Positions 1-6,735 of a stretch of 10,572 nt of DNA are shown here, piece after piece (position 1 is the stretch's first letter; each line of letters begins with the position of its first letter). The notes beneath the pieces were generated by a model. The model worked only from the letters and a program-made list of their open reading frames with translations. It did not search any database and was not told where the DNA came from. The translations under genes and the position numbers were made by a program. Source of the stretch: DUEN01 sp024277095 (GTDB taxonomy: Bacteria; Chloroflexota; Anaerolineae; DUEN01). The stretch covers positions 1 through 10,572 of the forward strand of contig JAJRVX010000431.1 in assembly GCA_024277095.1 (NCBI GenBank), read 5' to 3'.

Positions 1-67
1 CGGTGAGGGTCCTTCCCCATAGAACGAGGATATGGGATGGGGGCTTCTCGATCGGGAGCGAAATGGA

Positions 68-109
68 AATCCCCCCATCAGCCGTGAGGGATCGGGCTGC
101 GGGGGGATT
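68..109 (-). terminator. Intrinsic terminator of the transglutaminase gene
   Basis: A large stem-loop lies 21 bases past the stop codon of the minus-strand gene. The outer arms AATCCCCCC (68-76) and GGGGGGATT (101-109) pair perfectly. An inner CAGCC (79-83)/GGCTG (95-99) helix continues the stem with a small internal loop. Read on the minus strand it is followed by TTCCATTT, a modest U-tract. A second, weaker hairpin, CCCATA (16-21) with TATGGG (31-36), lies further downstream. Positions 1-67 hold nothing else I can name. Confidence 0.75.
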
Positions 110-129
110 CATTTTCCGGGCTGACAGGT

Positions 130-2466
130 TTATGCCTCGGGCTGGTGGAGCCCCAGCCGTCGTCTGATCCAGCGCTTCCACAGCAGTGGCCGCAGCGTCT
201 TCCAGCTCTGCCACACGTCGTGCTGTTCCTCAGGCGGCAGCGGATGAGGGCTGAACTGATCCCGCACGTACGCGTCGGTGATGCGGGAGGCGTGCGGGCG
301 ACTTCCGGGCAGCGAGGCCTCGATCACGGAGGCCTGCTCGTAGGGGGTGTACGCGGGCGATAAGGCGATGCCCAGCCGTGCGGCCCACCGCAGCAGGCTC
401 GCGTACAGGCGACCGGCCATACGTGGCCCCCGGGCCTGCGATCGAGCGCGCAGCCCGACGCCCGCGATCGCGGCCACCAGGAGCACGACCGCGGCGAAGG
501 TCGCGCCGAGCCAGGACGGGGCCATCCTCGAGGATAGGGGGGCGTTGATGGGTCCCTGATTTTCATCTCGTGGGAGCCCCAGATCGTCGGGCGGCGGCTC
601 CTGGTCCACTGGGTTATCCGGCGGCGTCGTGTAGTTCGTGTAGGGCGCCTCCGGGGGGCGCTCCGGTCGCTCGATCGGGGGCTGCGATGCCGTCGGCTCG
701 AACTCGATCCAGCCGTACCCCGGGAAGTAGACCTCCACCCAGGTGTGCGCGTCCAGCTCTCGCACGCGATAGACCTGTGCCTCCTCGTCCCATTCCCCCT
801 GGGCATAGCCGGAGGCTACCCGGGCCGGGATCCCTACCGCTCGGGCCATGACCGCCATAGCAGAGGCGTAGTAGTCACAGTACCCCGCCCGGATGTCGAA
901 CAGGAAGTAGTCCACGCCATCCATGCCCGGGGGCGGGGGCGGGATATCGTCGTTGTACTCGATCTGCCGCAGATAGGACTCCAGGGCGGTCGCCTTGTCG
1001 TACGCGTTGTCGTATCCGGCGGTGATCTCCTCCGCCAGCGCCCGCACGCGCTCGGGCAGCGTGTCCGGGAGCTGGAGATAGCGCTCTGCAATGTAGGTCG
1101 GGTACGCGTCGCCCGCGTTGCGCAGGCTCTCGATGTCCACCACGCTGATGTAGGAGCGCGTGGTGTAGCTGTCCCCCTCGTATAGCGGCTCCCGGCTGAG
1201 CATGATGGAGATGTCCACCGGCCGCACGTTCTCCGCGCCCTGGATCTCCTCCGGGGGGAGGCCGGGATTGTACATCTCGGATGGGAGCAGGCTCACCTCG
1301 GCCCGGGCGGGGATGGAGGCCCCCGCGGGCAGGGGGGCGGCGAACAGCATGTTCCCCTCCGGCACGAGGATGGTGATCGTCTGCGTGACGGTCCGGCGCA
1401 TCCCGTATGAGGGGAGATCCGGCAGGCGGGATGGCGGCAGGACGATGAGCTCCTCGTCGGTGTTCACCCACCCCCGGCCGGTGTAGGTGTCATAGCCGAT
1501 CCCGCGCCAGTACCAGCGGTCGGCTCCCTGGGCCTGCACCTCCATGACGACTCGATCTCCCACGTTGCGATATCCGGAGAGCGTCAACGTCTTGCTGAAG
1601 CCCCCGACCGCCGTTGTGGGCTGGTAGTTCAGGGAGGTGAACAGCCGACGCCACTCCTCCTGTACGGAGCTCCAGGGGCCTTCCAGCGGGCGTAGCAGTT
1701 GCTCGATCCATCGGTTGGCGTGGACGTTGGGCAGCCCCCAGGCCAGGGCGATGACGAGGACGGCGAAGATGAACCCGTTGCGCATGAAGTCGAAGTGAAC
1801 GTCCGGGGCGTAGCGGATGTCCGCCGCACGCCACCATGCCTCGTACCGACCCAGGTTGACGCGGATCAGCAGGAGCAGGGCCATGAGGAAGTAGAAGAGC
1901 AGGTACCCGGTGAGCCCGCCGGCGTAGTAGGCGTTGATGATCAGGGCGATGCCCACGGGGACGATGACCCGCCACACCCGCTGTTCACGGAAGACCGCCC
2001 ACCCGGCCAAGAAGGAGAGCCACCATGCCAGGAAGGCCAGCTCCAGGATGAAGATCAGGTTATCATTGGAGGAGCCACCGCTGATGGCCTGCTGGAACCA
2101 GGTGTACCATCGGATGAACAGCTCATAAACCCGCTCTCGCGACGTGAAGTCACCCTCGATCAGTGTGCTGACCCAATGGAATATCCAGGCGCTTCCGGTG
2201 ATCAGGCTGTGGAGCACGGGGAACAGGCCATCGAATCGGCTGCGGGCCATGAGGATGCCCACGGTGACGCCGCCCAGGATGATGATTTGCAGGATGTCCA
2301 GCCCTTCCGCCCAGCGAGCTGCGCTCAGGGACCATCCCAGGCTCAATAGCAGCAGGCTCAAGATGATTGCGGTCGCCCATCCCCCCACGTCTTCGGCCTG
2401 GATTTGCGCGATCCCCGCCGATGAGATCCTGTATCTCCTCCACCTTTCCGTCAGCTCGCTTGTCAT
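130..2466 (-). CDS. TgpA-like membrane transglutaminase (DUF3488 / transglutaminase core / DUF4129)
   Basis: This 778-residue protein has the three-part layout of the TgpA/DUF3488 family. The N-terminal region is multi-spanning, with hydrophobic segments near 31-50, 57-73, 136-158, 165-201 and 231-247. A large extracytoplasmic part carries the transglutaminase core (about 470-592). After a proline-rich linker (595-630) come one more membrane segment (652-673) and a cytoplasmic DUF4129-like tail (685-770). The predicted catalytic residues are C530 in GYCDYYAS and H574 in DAHTW; the third position is Glu590 in FEPT where TgpA has Asp. Family members are thought to act as envelope-associated cysteine hydrolases or transglutaminases; the substrate is unknown. 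The ATG start is supported by AAGGA eight bases upstream. A private promoter and terminator make it a likely monocistronic unit. The usual MoxR ATPase and DUF58 neighbours are not in the window. Domain assignment is confident, reaction is not. Confidence 0.9.
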   Translation of the reverse strand: MTSELTERWRRYRISSAGIAQIQAEDVGGWATAIILSLLLLSLGWSLSAARWAEGLDILQIIILGGVTVGILMARSRFDGLFPVLHSLITGSAWIFHWVSTLIEGDFTSRERVYELFIRWYTWFQQAISGGSSNDNLIFILELAFLAWWLSFLAGWAVFREQRVWRVIVPVGIALIINAYYAGGLTGYLLFYFLMALLLLIRVNLGRYEAWWRAADIRYAPDVHFDFMRNGFIFAVLVIALAWGLPNVHANRWIEQLLRPLEGPWSSVQEEWRRLFTSLNYQPTTAVGGFSKTLTLSGYRNVGDRVVMEVQAQGADRWYWRGIGYDTYTGRGWVNTDEELIVLPPSRLPDLPSYGMRRTVTQTITILVPEGNMLFAAPLPAGASIPARAEVSLLPSEMYNPGLPPEEIQGAENVRPVDISIMLSREPLYEGDSYTTRSYISVVDIESLRNAGDAYPTYIAERYLQLPDTLPERVRALAEEITAGYDNAYDKATALESYLRQIEYNDDIPPPPPGMDGVDYFLFDIRAGYCDYYASAMAVMARAVGIPARVASGYAQGEWDEEAQVYRVRELDAHTWVEVYFPGYGWIEFEPTASQPPIERPERPPEAPYTNYTTPPDNPVDQEPPPDDLGLPRDENQGPINAPLSSRMAPSWLGATFAAVVLLVAAIAGVGLRARSQARGPRMAGRLYASLLRWAARLGIALSPAYTPYEQASVIEASLPGSRPHASRITDAYVRDQFSPHPLPPEEQHDVWQSWKTLRPLLWKRWIRRRLGLHQPEA

Positions 2467-2481
2467 TTTTCACGTCCTTGG

Positions 2482-2515
2482 CCTGACCTCGCACGTCCAT
2501 GGGCATGGGGTCAGG
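2482..2515 (-). promoter_or_regulatory. 5'-leader hairpin just upstream of the transglutaminase RBS
   Basis: CCTGACC (2482-2488) and GGTCAGG (2509-2515) form a perfect 7-bp stem with a 20-nt loop rich in CCATGG-like sequence. It sits in the roughly 67-nt leader between the promoter and the AAGGA ribosome-binding site (2475-2479), ending three bases from it. It could stabilise the leader or modulate access to the site. No known riboswitch motif is visible. Confidence 0.4.
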
Positions 2516-2539
2516 AGCGGGTGTCATCGTCCCAAGGGG

Positions 2540-2568
2540 ATTGTACGGTCGGGGGGCCTGTGGGTCAA
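2540..2568 (-). promoter_or_regulatory. Sigma-70-type promoter for the transglutaminase gene
   Basis: On the minus strand the -35 box is TTGACC (2563-2568, 5/6 to consensus) and the -10 box is TACAAT (2540-2545, 5/6), separated by exactly 17 bp. The predicted start site is near 2533, about 67 nt before the ATG at 2466. It lies in the 229-bp gap after the upstream minus-strand gene, so the transglutaminase gene can be transcribed independently. Confidence 0.7.
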
Positions 2569-2695
2569 GTAAGCCCGCCTCCCCTCCAGGGCCTGCCAAG
2601 TCCAACATCTGGGAGATGAGGACCGCTTGGGAATTGCTTGCTCGTGAGGGCGCGGTCCTGTGTCGGGTAGCACATCGCCGTGCCCCATCCGGGAG

Positions 2696-4585
2696 CTAGG
2701 GGCGCAGCCTGTGCGGCAGCCAGGGCAGAAGCCTCTCCGCCGACGCCGACAGGTGACGCCGCTCGTCGGGCAACAGCAGCCACTGTCGGGGCTCGGCGTG
2801 GTCCCCCGGGACCAGATAGACCTGATAGCGGGCCTGGGCGTGGAGGTTCAGGGCGCGCCAGGAAGACGCGCTGTACCGTCCCATCTCCCGGACGAGATTG
2901 GCGACGGGCTCCGGCTGTTCCGCCGCGATGCGCTCCGCCGCCTGCTCGACCTGGCTGGCGTAGGAACGCCATACATCGCCGGGGGGACGCAGGTCGATGA
3001 CCTCCTCATAGGAGACGCGCTGACGCCACCAGTTCTCGGTTTGCCGCCAGCGGAACGCCTCGGGGCGCAGGAGCTGGGCCAGGAAGGCCCACTCCGGGTA
3101 GGAGGGCAGGGTGTTCGCCAACGCCCGGTTCAGCGTCACGAAGTAGGTATCGTTTCCTCGCGGGATGACGAGTCGTAGCTCGATCCGCTCCTCGGTCGTG
3201 GAGGCGGTGGCCTGCGCCTCCGTGATAGCCTGCAAGGACTCCATGGCGCGGCGTACCTGGGGGGCGGCCTCCTGTTGACGGCCGGGCGCGGGGAAGAACC
3301 AGGCGGTGATCACCCGTTGCATTGGGTCCGTCTCCACTGTGATGACCATCGATTGTAGCCAGGGCGGTGCCATGCGATCGATCTCGGGGATGCTCCAGGT
3401 GTCACGTACGATCCTGGCGGCCTCCACCCATTCGCCGTCCTGGAGGTGTTTGCGCGCCACGTCGATGAGCAGCCTCTCCCTCGCCTCGTCCACCGGCCCG
3501 GTGCGGTCGCCCAGGGAGGCCAGTTTATCGAGATAGGCGAGGGCCTCCTCCCAGCGGCCGGCCGCGCGGGCGTCATCCAGCAAGCGTTGATAGGCTCGCC
3601 GGAGCAGCGGGGTAACCTGCTCGGCCGGGGCGCCAGCCTGGGCAGCGGCCTGGGCCTCCGCGGCCACCAATGCCGCGTAGGCGAGGGAGAGCTGTCCGCT
3701 CTCCTCCTGATGGAGCGCGTACAGCCGGGCCAATGCCAGGTGCGCCTGAGGGTAATCCGGATCGGACCGGAGCACGCGGTCGATCTGGGCCAGGGCCATC
3801 GGGTAGAAGCGCTCGAAGGCGGGGCCGTCGGGGGCGTCCGTGGAGGCCAGGGCCACCAGCGTCTCCATCCGGGCGGTCATGTTCTGGAGATCCGTCGCGT
3901 CCTGGCCTGTCTGGCTGATCTGAGCCCAGGCGTGAGGATGGACGAATTGCATCTGCAATCGGATGTCCGGCGCCGCCTCTTCGAAGTGCCACTCGATCGC
4001 CTGGCCATCGAACGATGTGGGGGCGGGGAAGGTAGACACCCATGCCTCACGTGGGGTATCCGGGGGCGGTTGCAGTCGGATCCGGGTGCTGCCGTCCGGG
4101 GTGGGCCAGGCGGCGTGCAGGGGATAGGAGAAGGAGACCAGGGGGCCCGTGCCCAGGGAGTAGGCGTATTGCAGGCTCAACTCCACCCGGCGATTGGGGG
4201 GCAGGAGCACCCTGGAGAAGAAACGCGCCGGGGGCTCCGTCGGCTTCAACGATAGGGGGCTGTCGTTTGCGAACAGCCGGATCGCCTCGGCCGGGATAGC
4301 ATCTGAACCCTGGATCAGGAGGCCGATGGAGAGCTGGCTCCTCTCCGGGTTTTGGAGGGTGAGGCGGACATCCACATAGGCGATGATCTCCGCTTCCGCC
4401 CGCTCCATCCGGACATCGATGATCTGGGTGCGCAATTGCGCGGGGGATCTCTCCGCCGGGATGATGGTCAGTTCGCCTGCCGGGCGCGAGGGTTGCGCCC
4501 GCGCCGGAATGGGCAGATACAGCCCCAAGAGGGCGCAAAGCAGCCAGAAAAGGATCGTGGATCGGTAGGGAACTCTTTTAAGCAT
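2696..4585 (-). CDS. Secreted protein with TPR-like helical region, function unknown
   Basis: I do not recognise a named family. From the ATG at 4585 the protein is 629 residues. A basic start (MLKRVPYR) and a hydrophobic stretch (about 11-24) end in an AxA-type signal-peptidase site (PARAQP, cleavage near residue 30). There is no lipobox cysteine, so it is probably exported or membrane-tethered by an uncleaved signal. Residues about 38-215 look beta-rich. Residues about 256-398 are a helical repeat region resembling tetratricopeptide repeats (for example AHLALARLYALHQEESG, then GRWEEALAYLDKLASLGD). Residues about 410-600 are a mixed alpha/beta part. A GTG at 4591 is an alternative start; neither has a clear Shine-Dalgarno sequence. 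It is followed on the same strand, after 229 bp, by the membrane transglutaminase. A shared envelope role is inference from position only. A protein-protein scaffold is the safest reading of the TPR-like region. Confidence 0.75.
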   Translation of the reverse strand: MLKRVPYRSTILFWLLCALLGLYLPIPARAQPSRPAGELTIIPAERSPAQLRTQIIDVRMERAEAEIIAYVDVRLTLQNPERSQLSIGLLIQGSDAIPAEAIRLFANDSPLSLKPTEPPARFFSRVLLPPNRRVELSLQYAYSLGTGPLVSFSYPLHAAWPTPDGSTRIRLQPPPDTPREAWVSTFPAPTSFDGQAIEWHFEEAAPDIRLQMQFVHPHAWAQISQTGQDATDLQNMTARMETLVALASTDAPDGPAFERFYPMALAQIDRVLRSDPDYPQAHLALARLYALHQEESGQLSLAYAALVAAEAQAAAQAGAPAEQVTPLLRRAYQRLLDDARAAGRWEEALAYLDKLASLGDRTGPVDEARERLLIDVARKHLQDGEWVEAARIVRDTWSIPEIDRMAPPWLQSMVITVETDPMQRVITAWFFPAPGRQQEAAPQVRRAMESLQAITEAQATASTTEERIELRLVIPRGNDTYFVTLNRALANTLPSYPEWAFLAQLLRPEAFRWRQTENWWRQRVSYEEVIDLRPPGDVWRSYASQVEQAAERIAAEQPEPVANLVREMGRYSASSWRALNLHAQARYQVYLVPGDHAEPRQWLLLPDERRHLSASAERLLPWLPHRLRP

Positions 4586-4614
4586 TTGCACAAAAGCGTT
4601 GCTTCTGGTATCCT
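4586..4614 (+). promoter_or_regulatory. Candidate promoter for the small alpha/beta protein gene
   Basis: TTGCAC (4586-4591) and TATCCT (4609-4614) are separated by 17 bp, with a TG one base before the -10 box (TGGTATCCT, an extended -10). The match to consensus is partial (3/6 and 4/6). It would give a leader of about 125 nt before the ATG at 4746 and would overlap the start of the divergent gene. An alternative in the same gap is TTGTCA-17-TACAAG, from about 4636. Confidence 0.35.
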
Positions 4615-4646
4615 ATCTCGTGGTGTGTCATTGACTTGTCAGCGAC

Positions 4647-4675
4647 TTCATAACGGATTACAAGCGATTTTGCAA
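4647..4675 (-). promoter_or_regulatory. Candidate promoter for the secreted TPR-like protein gene
   Basis: On the minus strand TTGCAA (4670-4675) and TATGAA (4647-4652) are 17 bp apart, each 4/6 to consensus. The predicted start is near 4640, about 50 nt upstream of the coding start. It lies in the 154-bp divergent gap and interlocks with the plus-strand candidate promoter. Confidence 0.4.
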
Positions 4676-4745
4676 GTGGATGGGTGTGCTGGGAATGCGT
4701 GTAAGGGATGTGTGAGAGCGAGGCCCATGGGAGGTTGCACTTCAT

Positions 4746-5045
4746 ATGATGAAGTTGCTCATGAGCTGGGATATTAAGCCTGGCCGCGAACAGTCTTATT
4801 TCGAATTCGTGGTCCGAGAATTCGCCCCGGGCCTGATGCGCTTAGGACTGCAGCCGACAGAGCAATGGTACACCCTCTTTGGCGATGGCCCCCAGATGCT
4901 GACAGGCGCCGTCACGGAGGATCTGGAGACGATGCGCCAGATCCTGGCCAGCGAGGAGTGGAAGGAGCTCCACGCCAAGCTGATGACGTACGTGACGAAC
5001 TACAAGCAGAAGGTGGTGCCGGCCGGCCGCGGCTTTCAGTTGTAG
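4746..5045 (+). CDS. Small conserved-looking protein, predicted dimeric alpha/beta-barrel fold
   Basis: The product is 99 residues with no signal peptide or membrane segment, hence cytoplasmic. A GGGAGG ribosome-binding site at 4729-4734 lies 11 bases before the first ATG. The predicted order is strand (KLLMSWDIKPG), helix (REQSYFEFVVREFAPGLMRLG minus its end), strand (QWYTLFGD), strand (LTGAVTED), long helix (LETMRQILASEEWKELHAK) and a short C-terminal strand. This is the beta-alpha-beta-beta-alpha-beta pattern of ferredoxin-like or dimeric alpha/beta-barrel proteins such as NIPSNAP- or Dabb-type families. I cannot assign a substrate or role. The pattern is seen; the fold is inference. The gene stands alone: it is divergent from the TPR-like gene and convergent with the FmdB gene. 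Confidence 0.8.
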   Translation: MMKLLMSWDIKPGREQSYFEFVVREFAPGLMRLGLQPTEQWYTLFGDGPQMLTGAVTEDLETMRQILASEEWKELHAKLMTYVTNYKQKVVPAGRGFQL

Positions 5046-5089
5046 GGACCGGGCGTCGCGAGCCGTCCGCCGGAGCTCGACGAAACAAG

Positions 5090-5116
5090 AACCCCATGGT
5101 CAAGCCATGGGGTTTT
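5090..5116. terminator. Bidirectional intrinsic terminator between convergent genes
   Basis: AACCCCATGG (5090-5099) and CCATGGGGTT (5105-5114) are a perfect 10-bp inverted repeat with the 5-nt loop TCAAG. On the plus strand the stem runs into TTTT (5113-5116). On the minus strand it runs into TTCTTGTTTCG. It lies 45 bp after the plus-strand stop and 31 bp after the minus-strand stop, so it can end both transcripts. Confidence 0.85.
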
Positions 5117-5146
5117 GCATCCCTGGACCTTCATGAGCGCTCTCGC

Positions 5147-5416
5147 TCAGTCGGACTGCTTATCTGAAGACGACTCCTTCGATCCCTCGCTCTTCCTCTC
5201 CTCTTTCCCTCCCCCGTTGCTGCTCAGCGTAGGCGACTTGCTTCGGTTATCCGTCACGTAGAAGCCTGATCCCTTGAAGATGATGCCCACCGGATGGATC
5301 ACCCGATGTACCTTGCCCCCGCAGTCCGGGCAGACGCTCAATGGGGGATCGGAGAAATGCTGCACTCGCTCAAACCGTACTCCGCAGGCCTCACACTCAT
5401 ATTCATATAACGGCAT
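5147..5416 (-). CDS. FmdB-family zinc ribbon protein
   Basis: The 89-residue product starts with MPLYEYECEACG, the hallmark of the FmdB/CxxC_CXXC_SSSS family. Two CxxC pairs (C8/C11 and C29/C32, in CEAC and CPDC) should bind one zinc ion. They are followed by the family motif VIHPVGIIFKGSGFYVTDNR. The tail (about 59-89) is low-complexity, rich in Ser, Lys, Glu and Asp, and probably disordered. The start at 5416 is chosen over an upstream in-frame ATG at 5452 because it has GGAGGTGA at ideal spacing, and because a promoter at 5458-5485 would leave no room for the longer form. FmdB was named as a putative regulator in formamidase loci, but the family's general function is unsettled. No amidase gene is nearby. 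Confidence 0.9.
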   Translation of the reverse strand: MPLYEYECEACGVRFERVQHFSDPPLSVCPDCGGKVHRVIHPVGIIFKGSGFYVTDNRSKSPTLSSNGGGKEERKSEGSKESSSDKQSD

Positions 5417-5457
5417 CTGCCTCACCTCCGCGCGAGATCCTCGTCGGCACATCTGTC

Positions 5458-5485
5458 ATTATACGCAAGGGCGGGGAAATGACAA
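5458..5485 (-). promoter_or_regulatory. Sigma-70-type promoter of the FmdB-family gene
   Basis: On the minus strand the -10 box is a perfect TATAAT (5458-5463) and the -35 box is TTGTCA (5480-5485, 5/6), with a 16-bp spacer. The predicted start near 5451 gives a leader of about 35 nt carrying the strong GGAGGTGA ribosome-binding site. Confidence 0.65.
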
Positions 5486-5567
5486 AGCGAGGAGCGATGC
5501 GGTGGTGTATCCGAAAGGGCGGAAATGCCGCGAGACAACCCACGGCGCCCATCGCTTGCCCTCAGGG

Positions 5568-5864
5568 GGGCGGAGGGATCCCCCTCCGCCCAAGCATTCC
5601 TTTTCAAGTCTTGGACCTGCCCTTCCCGACCTGATTCGGGTGGGCAAGGTCGGGGAGCGCAGCTCCTCAAAGTCTCTGCCGTATTTCCACCGAAGAAGGT
5701 ACACGACCGGCGGTGCAGATGAGCATCATGGGCGGCCTCGCGAGGCTGCTGGCGTGTTGGGTACACCACCCAACTGGGCTGTTGTGATGGGCGGTGAGGA
5801 CGGAGGGCGGGGCGCCGGACGATAGTCCGGTGGCGCTATTGCGGAACGACGGTTCCGCGATAGC
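5568..5864. repeat. Tandem array of six strong hairpins in a gene-free stretch
   Basis: Six inverted repeats follow one another within 300 bp. (1) 5568-5577/5582-5591, a perfect 10-bp stem with a 4-nt loop. (2) 5614-5622/5642-5651, GACCTGCCC with GGGCAAGGTC, enclosing a smaller CCCGA/TCGGG hairpin (5625-5640). (3) 5654-5658/5662-5666, GGAGC/GCTCC. (4) 5756-5762/5768-5774, GTTGGGT/ACCCAAC, perfect. (5) 5815-5820/5825-5830, CCGGAC-GATA-GTCCGG, perfect. (6) 5835-5847/5852-5864, a 13-bp stem with one T-G wobble and loop GACG. A 12-bp palindrome (5735-5746) adds to this. No open frame here has a ribosome-binding site or recognisable product. It may be a structured transcript, an array of interspersed palindromic repeats or mobile-element remains; I do not recognise a known RNA family. 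Confidence 0.6.
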
Positions 5865-5865
5865 A

Positions 5866-6079
5866 TGGAAGGGCCGGGGGACATAGGCGGCGGATGAGCC
5901 TCGGCCGGTGAGGGGGGGATTGTGTGGTTGAGGCGAAGGAGGCCCGGCTGGATACAGCCTGTGTGGCGTATCTTTCCGCGGTCGGCCATCGTTTTTCATA
6001 TATACGATAGCGCCGCGCGAAATCGCGTCTGCTGACTGGGGAAACGCCGGGTTGCACATCGCTCCCATCCAGTAAGTGA
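5866..6079. other. Gene-free spacer upstream of the receiver-protein promoter
   Basis: This continues the roughly 760-bp stretch without a convincing gene. A small GGCTG-GATA-CAGCC hairpin and an AT-rich patch (about 5990-6010, with ATCGT/ACGAT arms) are the only structure I see. No tRNA, rRNA or small-protein signal is visible. Confidence 0.4.
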
Positions 6080-6107
6080 TGTAACAATATTGTAAGCTTC
6101 TCGTAAG
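6080..6107 (+). promoter_or_regulatory. Three 11-bp-phased GTAAS direct repeats, likely OmpR/PhoB-type operator
   Basis: TGTAAC (6080-6085), TGTAAG (6091-6096) and CGTAAG (6102-6107) start exactly 11 bp apart; on the opposite strand they read TTACA-type, each followed by six other bases. An unphased GTAAG lies at 6072-6076. The array ends 9 bp before the -35 box of the next promoter, covering roughly -72 to -45. Head-to-tail hexamers with an 11-bp period placed there are the classic site geometry for OmpR/PhoB-family activators, for example the PhoP TTAACA-type box. Which regulator binds is unknown. Confidence 0.5.
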
Positions 6108-6116
6108 CATTGTCTA

Positions 6117-6145
6117 TTGGAACCCATAGGGGCGAGGGGTATAAT
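6117..6145 (+). promoter_or_regulatory. Promoter of the receiver-like protein gene
   Basis: TTGGAA (6117-6122, 4/6) and a perfect TATAAT (6140-6145) are 17 bp apart. The predicted start is near 6152. A small GNRA-loop hairpin (CGGAT-GTGA-ATCCG, 6151-6164) would lie at the very 5' end of the transcript. The weak -35 box next to phased upstream repeats fits an activator-dependent promoter. Confidence 0.6.
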
Positions 6146-6315
6146 GACGGCGGATGTGAATCCGTATAAGCAGGGACTTTCGGGCGGTGTAATATGTTGG
6201 AAGTGGATCTCAGATGACAGTCAGTCCGCATGTACACGTCTGCTCTAGGGTGGGGATAGAGCATGATGCGGAAAGCCGTGGGGCCACAGCAGCGGCTTGG
6301 GGAGACACCCTAGGG

Positions 6316-6735
6316 ATGCGACGGCGATTGCTTTTCCTCTCCAGGAACGAGACCACAGGCTCGGAAGGGGTGGTTCCTGCCTTTCGCGAGCGTGGATGGG
6401 ATGTCTCCATTCTGGCACCCTGTGAGGAATCATTAACCTCATTGGAACGACAGGCCTATGATCTGGTCATCATGGAGATCACCCATCCTGGTCCCGGAGG
6501 ATATGCCCTGTGTGAGGAACTGCGTCGCCGCTCTCGGATCCCTCTGCTGCTGCTTGTGTCCAATGCGGCCAGAAAGGATATCGTCCAGGGACTGGATAAG
6601 GGAGCGGATGCTTATGTCGTAGAGCCGTTTAACATGCGAGAGCTTTTGGTGCGCGCTGAGGCTTTGGTGCGTCGGGCAGCGGGATGGTCCGGAAATCAGC
6701 CTGATGTAGCCGGTGCGGCTCGACCTTCCGAGTAG
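6316..6735 (+). CDS. Stand-alone degenerate receiver (pseudo-receiver) domain protein
   Basis: From the ATG at 6316 the product is 139 residues, essentially one response-regulator receiver domain of OmpR type (for example YDLVIMEITHPGPGGY, then GADAYVVEPFNMREL). The residues needed for phosphotransfer are all changed. The acidic pair after strand 1 is replaced by LSRNE (9-12), and the phospho-acceptor Asp is Glu54. The Thr of the switch position is Val81, and the conserved Lys before Pro104 is Glu103. Such pseudo-receivers usually act by phosphorylation-independent protein contacts. The protein ends about 18 residues after the domain, so the expected winged-helix output domain is absent. GGGGAGA (6299-6305) supports this start; an in-frame ATG at 6214 would add 34 residues of no recognisable domain. 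A phased-repeat promoter lies upstream. Truncation of an OmpR-family regulator is an alternative origin. Confidence 0.75.
   Translation: MRRRLLFLSRNETTGSEGVVPAFRERGWDVSILAPCEESLTSLERQAYDLVIMEITHPGPGGYALCEELRRRSRIPLLLLVSNAARKDIVQGLDKGADAYVVEPFNMRELLVRAEALVRRAAGWSGNQPDVAGAARPSE

Noticed and set aside
324..2349. Long overlapping frames opposite or alternate to the transglutaminase gene
   Set aside because: They are GC-bias shadows with low-complexity Arg/Pro/Gly-rich or His-rich products and no start signals.
5417..5452. Upstream in-frame start for the FmdB-family protein
   Set aside because: The family begins at MPLYEYEC, and the predicted transcript start near 5451 excludes the longer form.
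5667..6110. Minus-strand open frame of 147 codons in the hairpin-rich gap
   Set aside because: No ribosome-binding site, no recognisable domain, composition rich in Pro/Ser/Arg, and it runs straight through several perfect hairpins.
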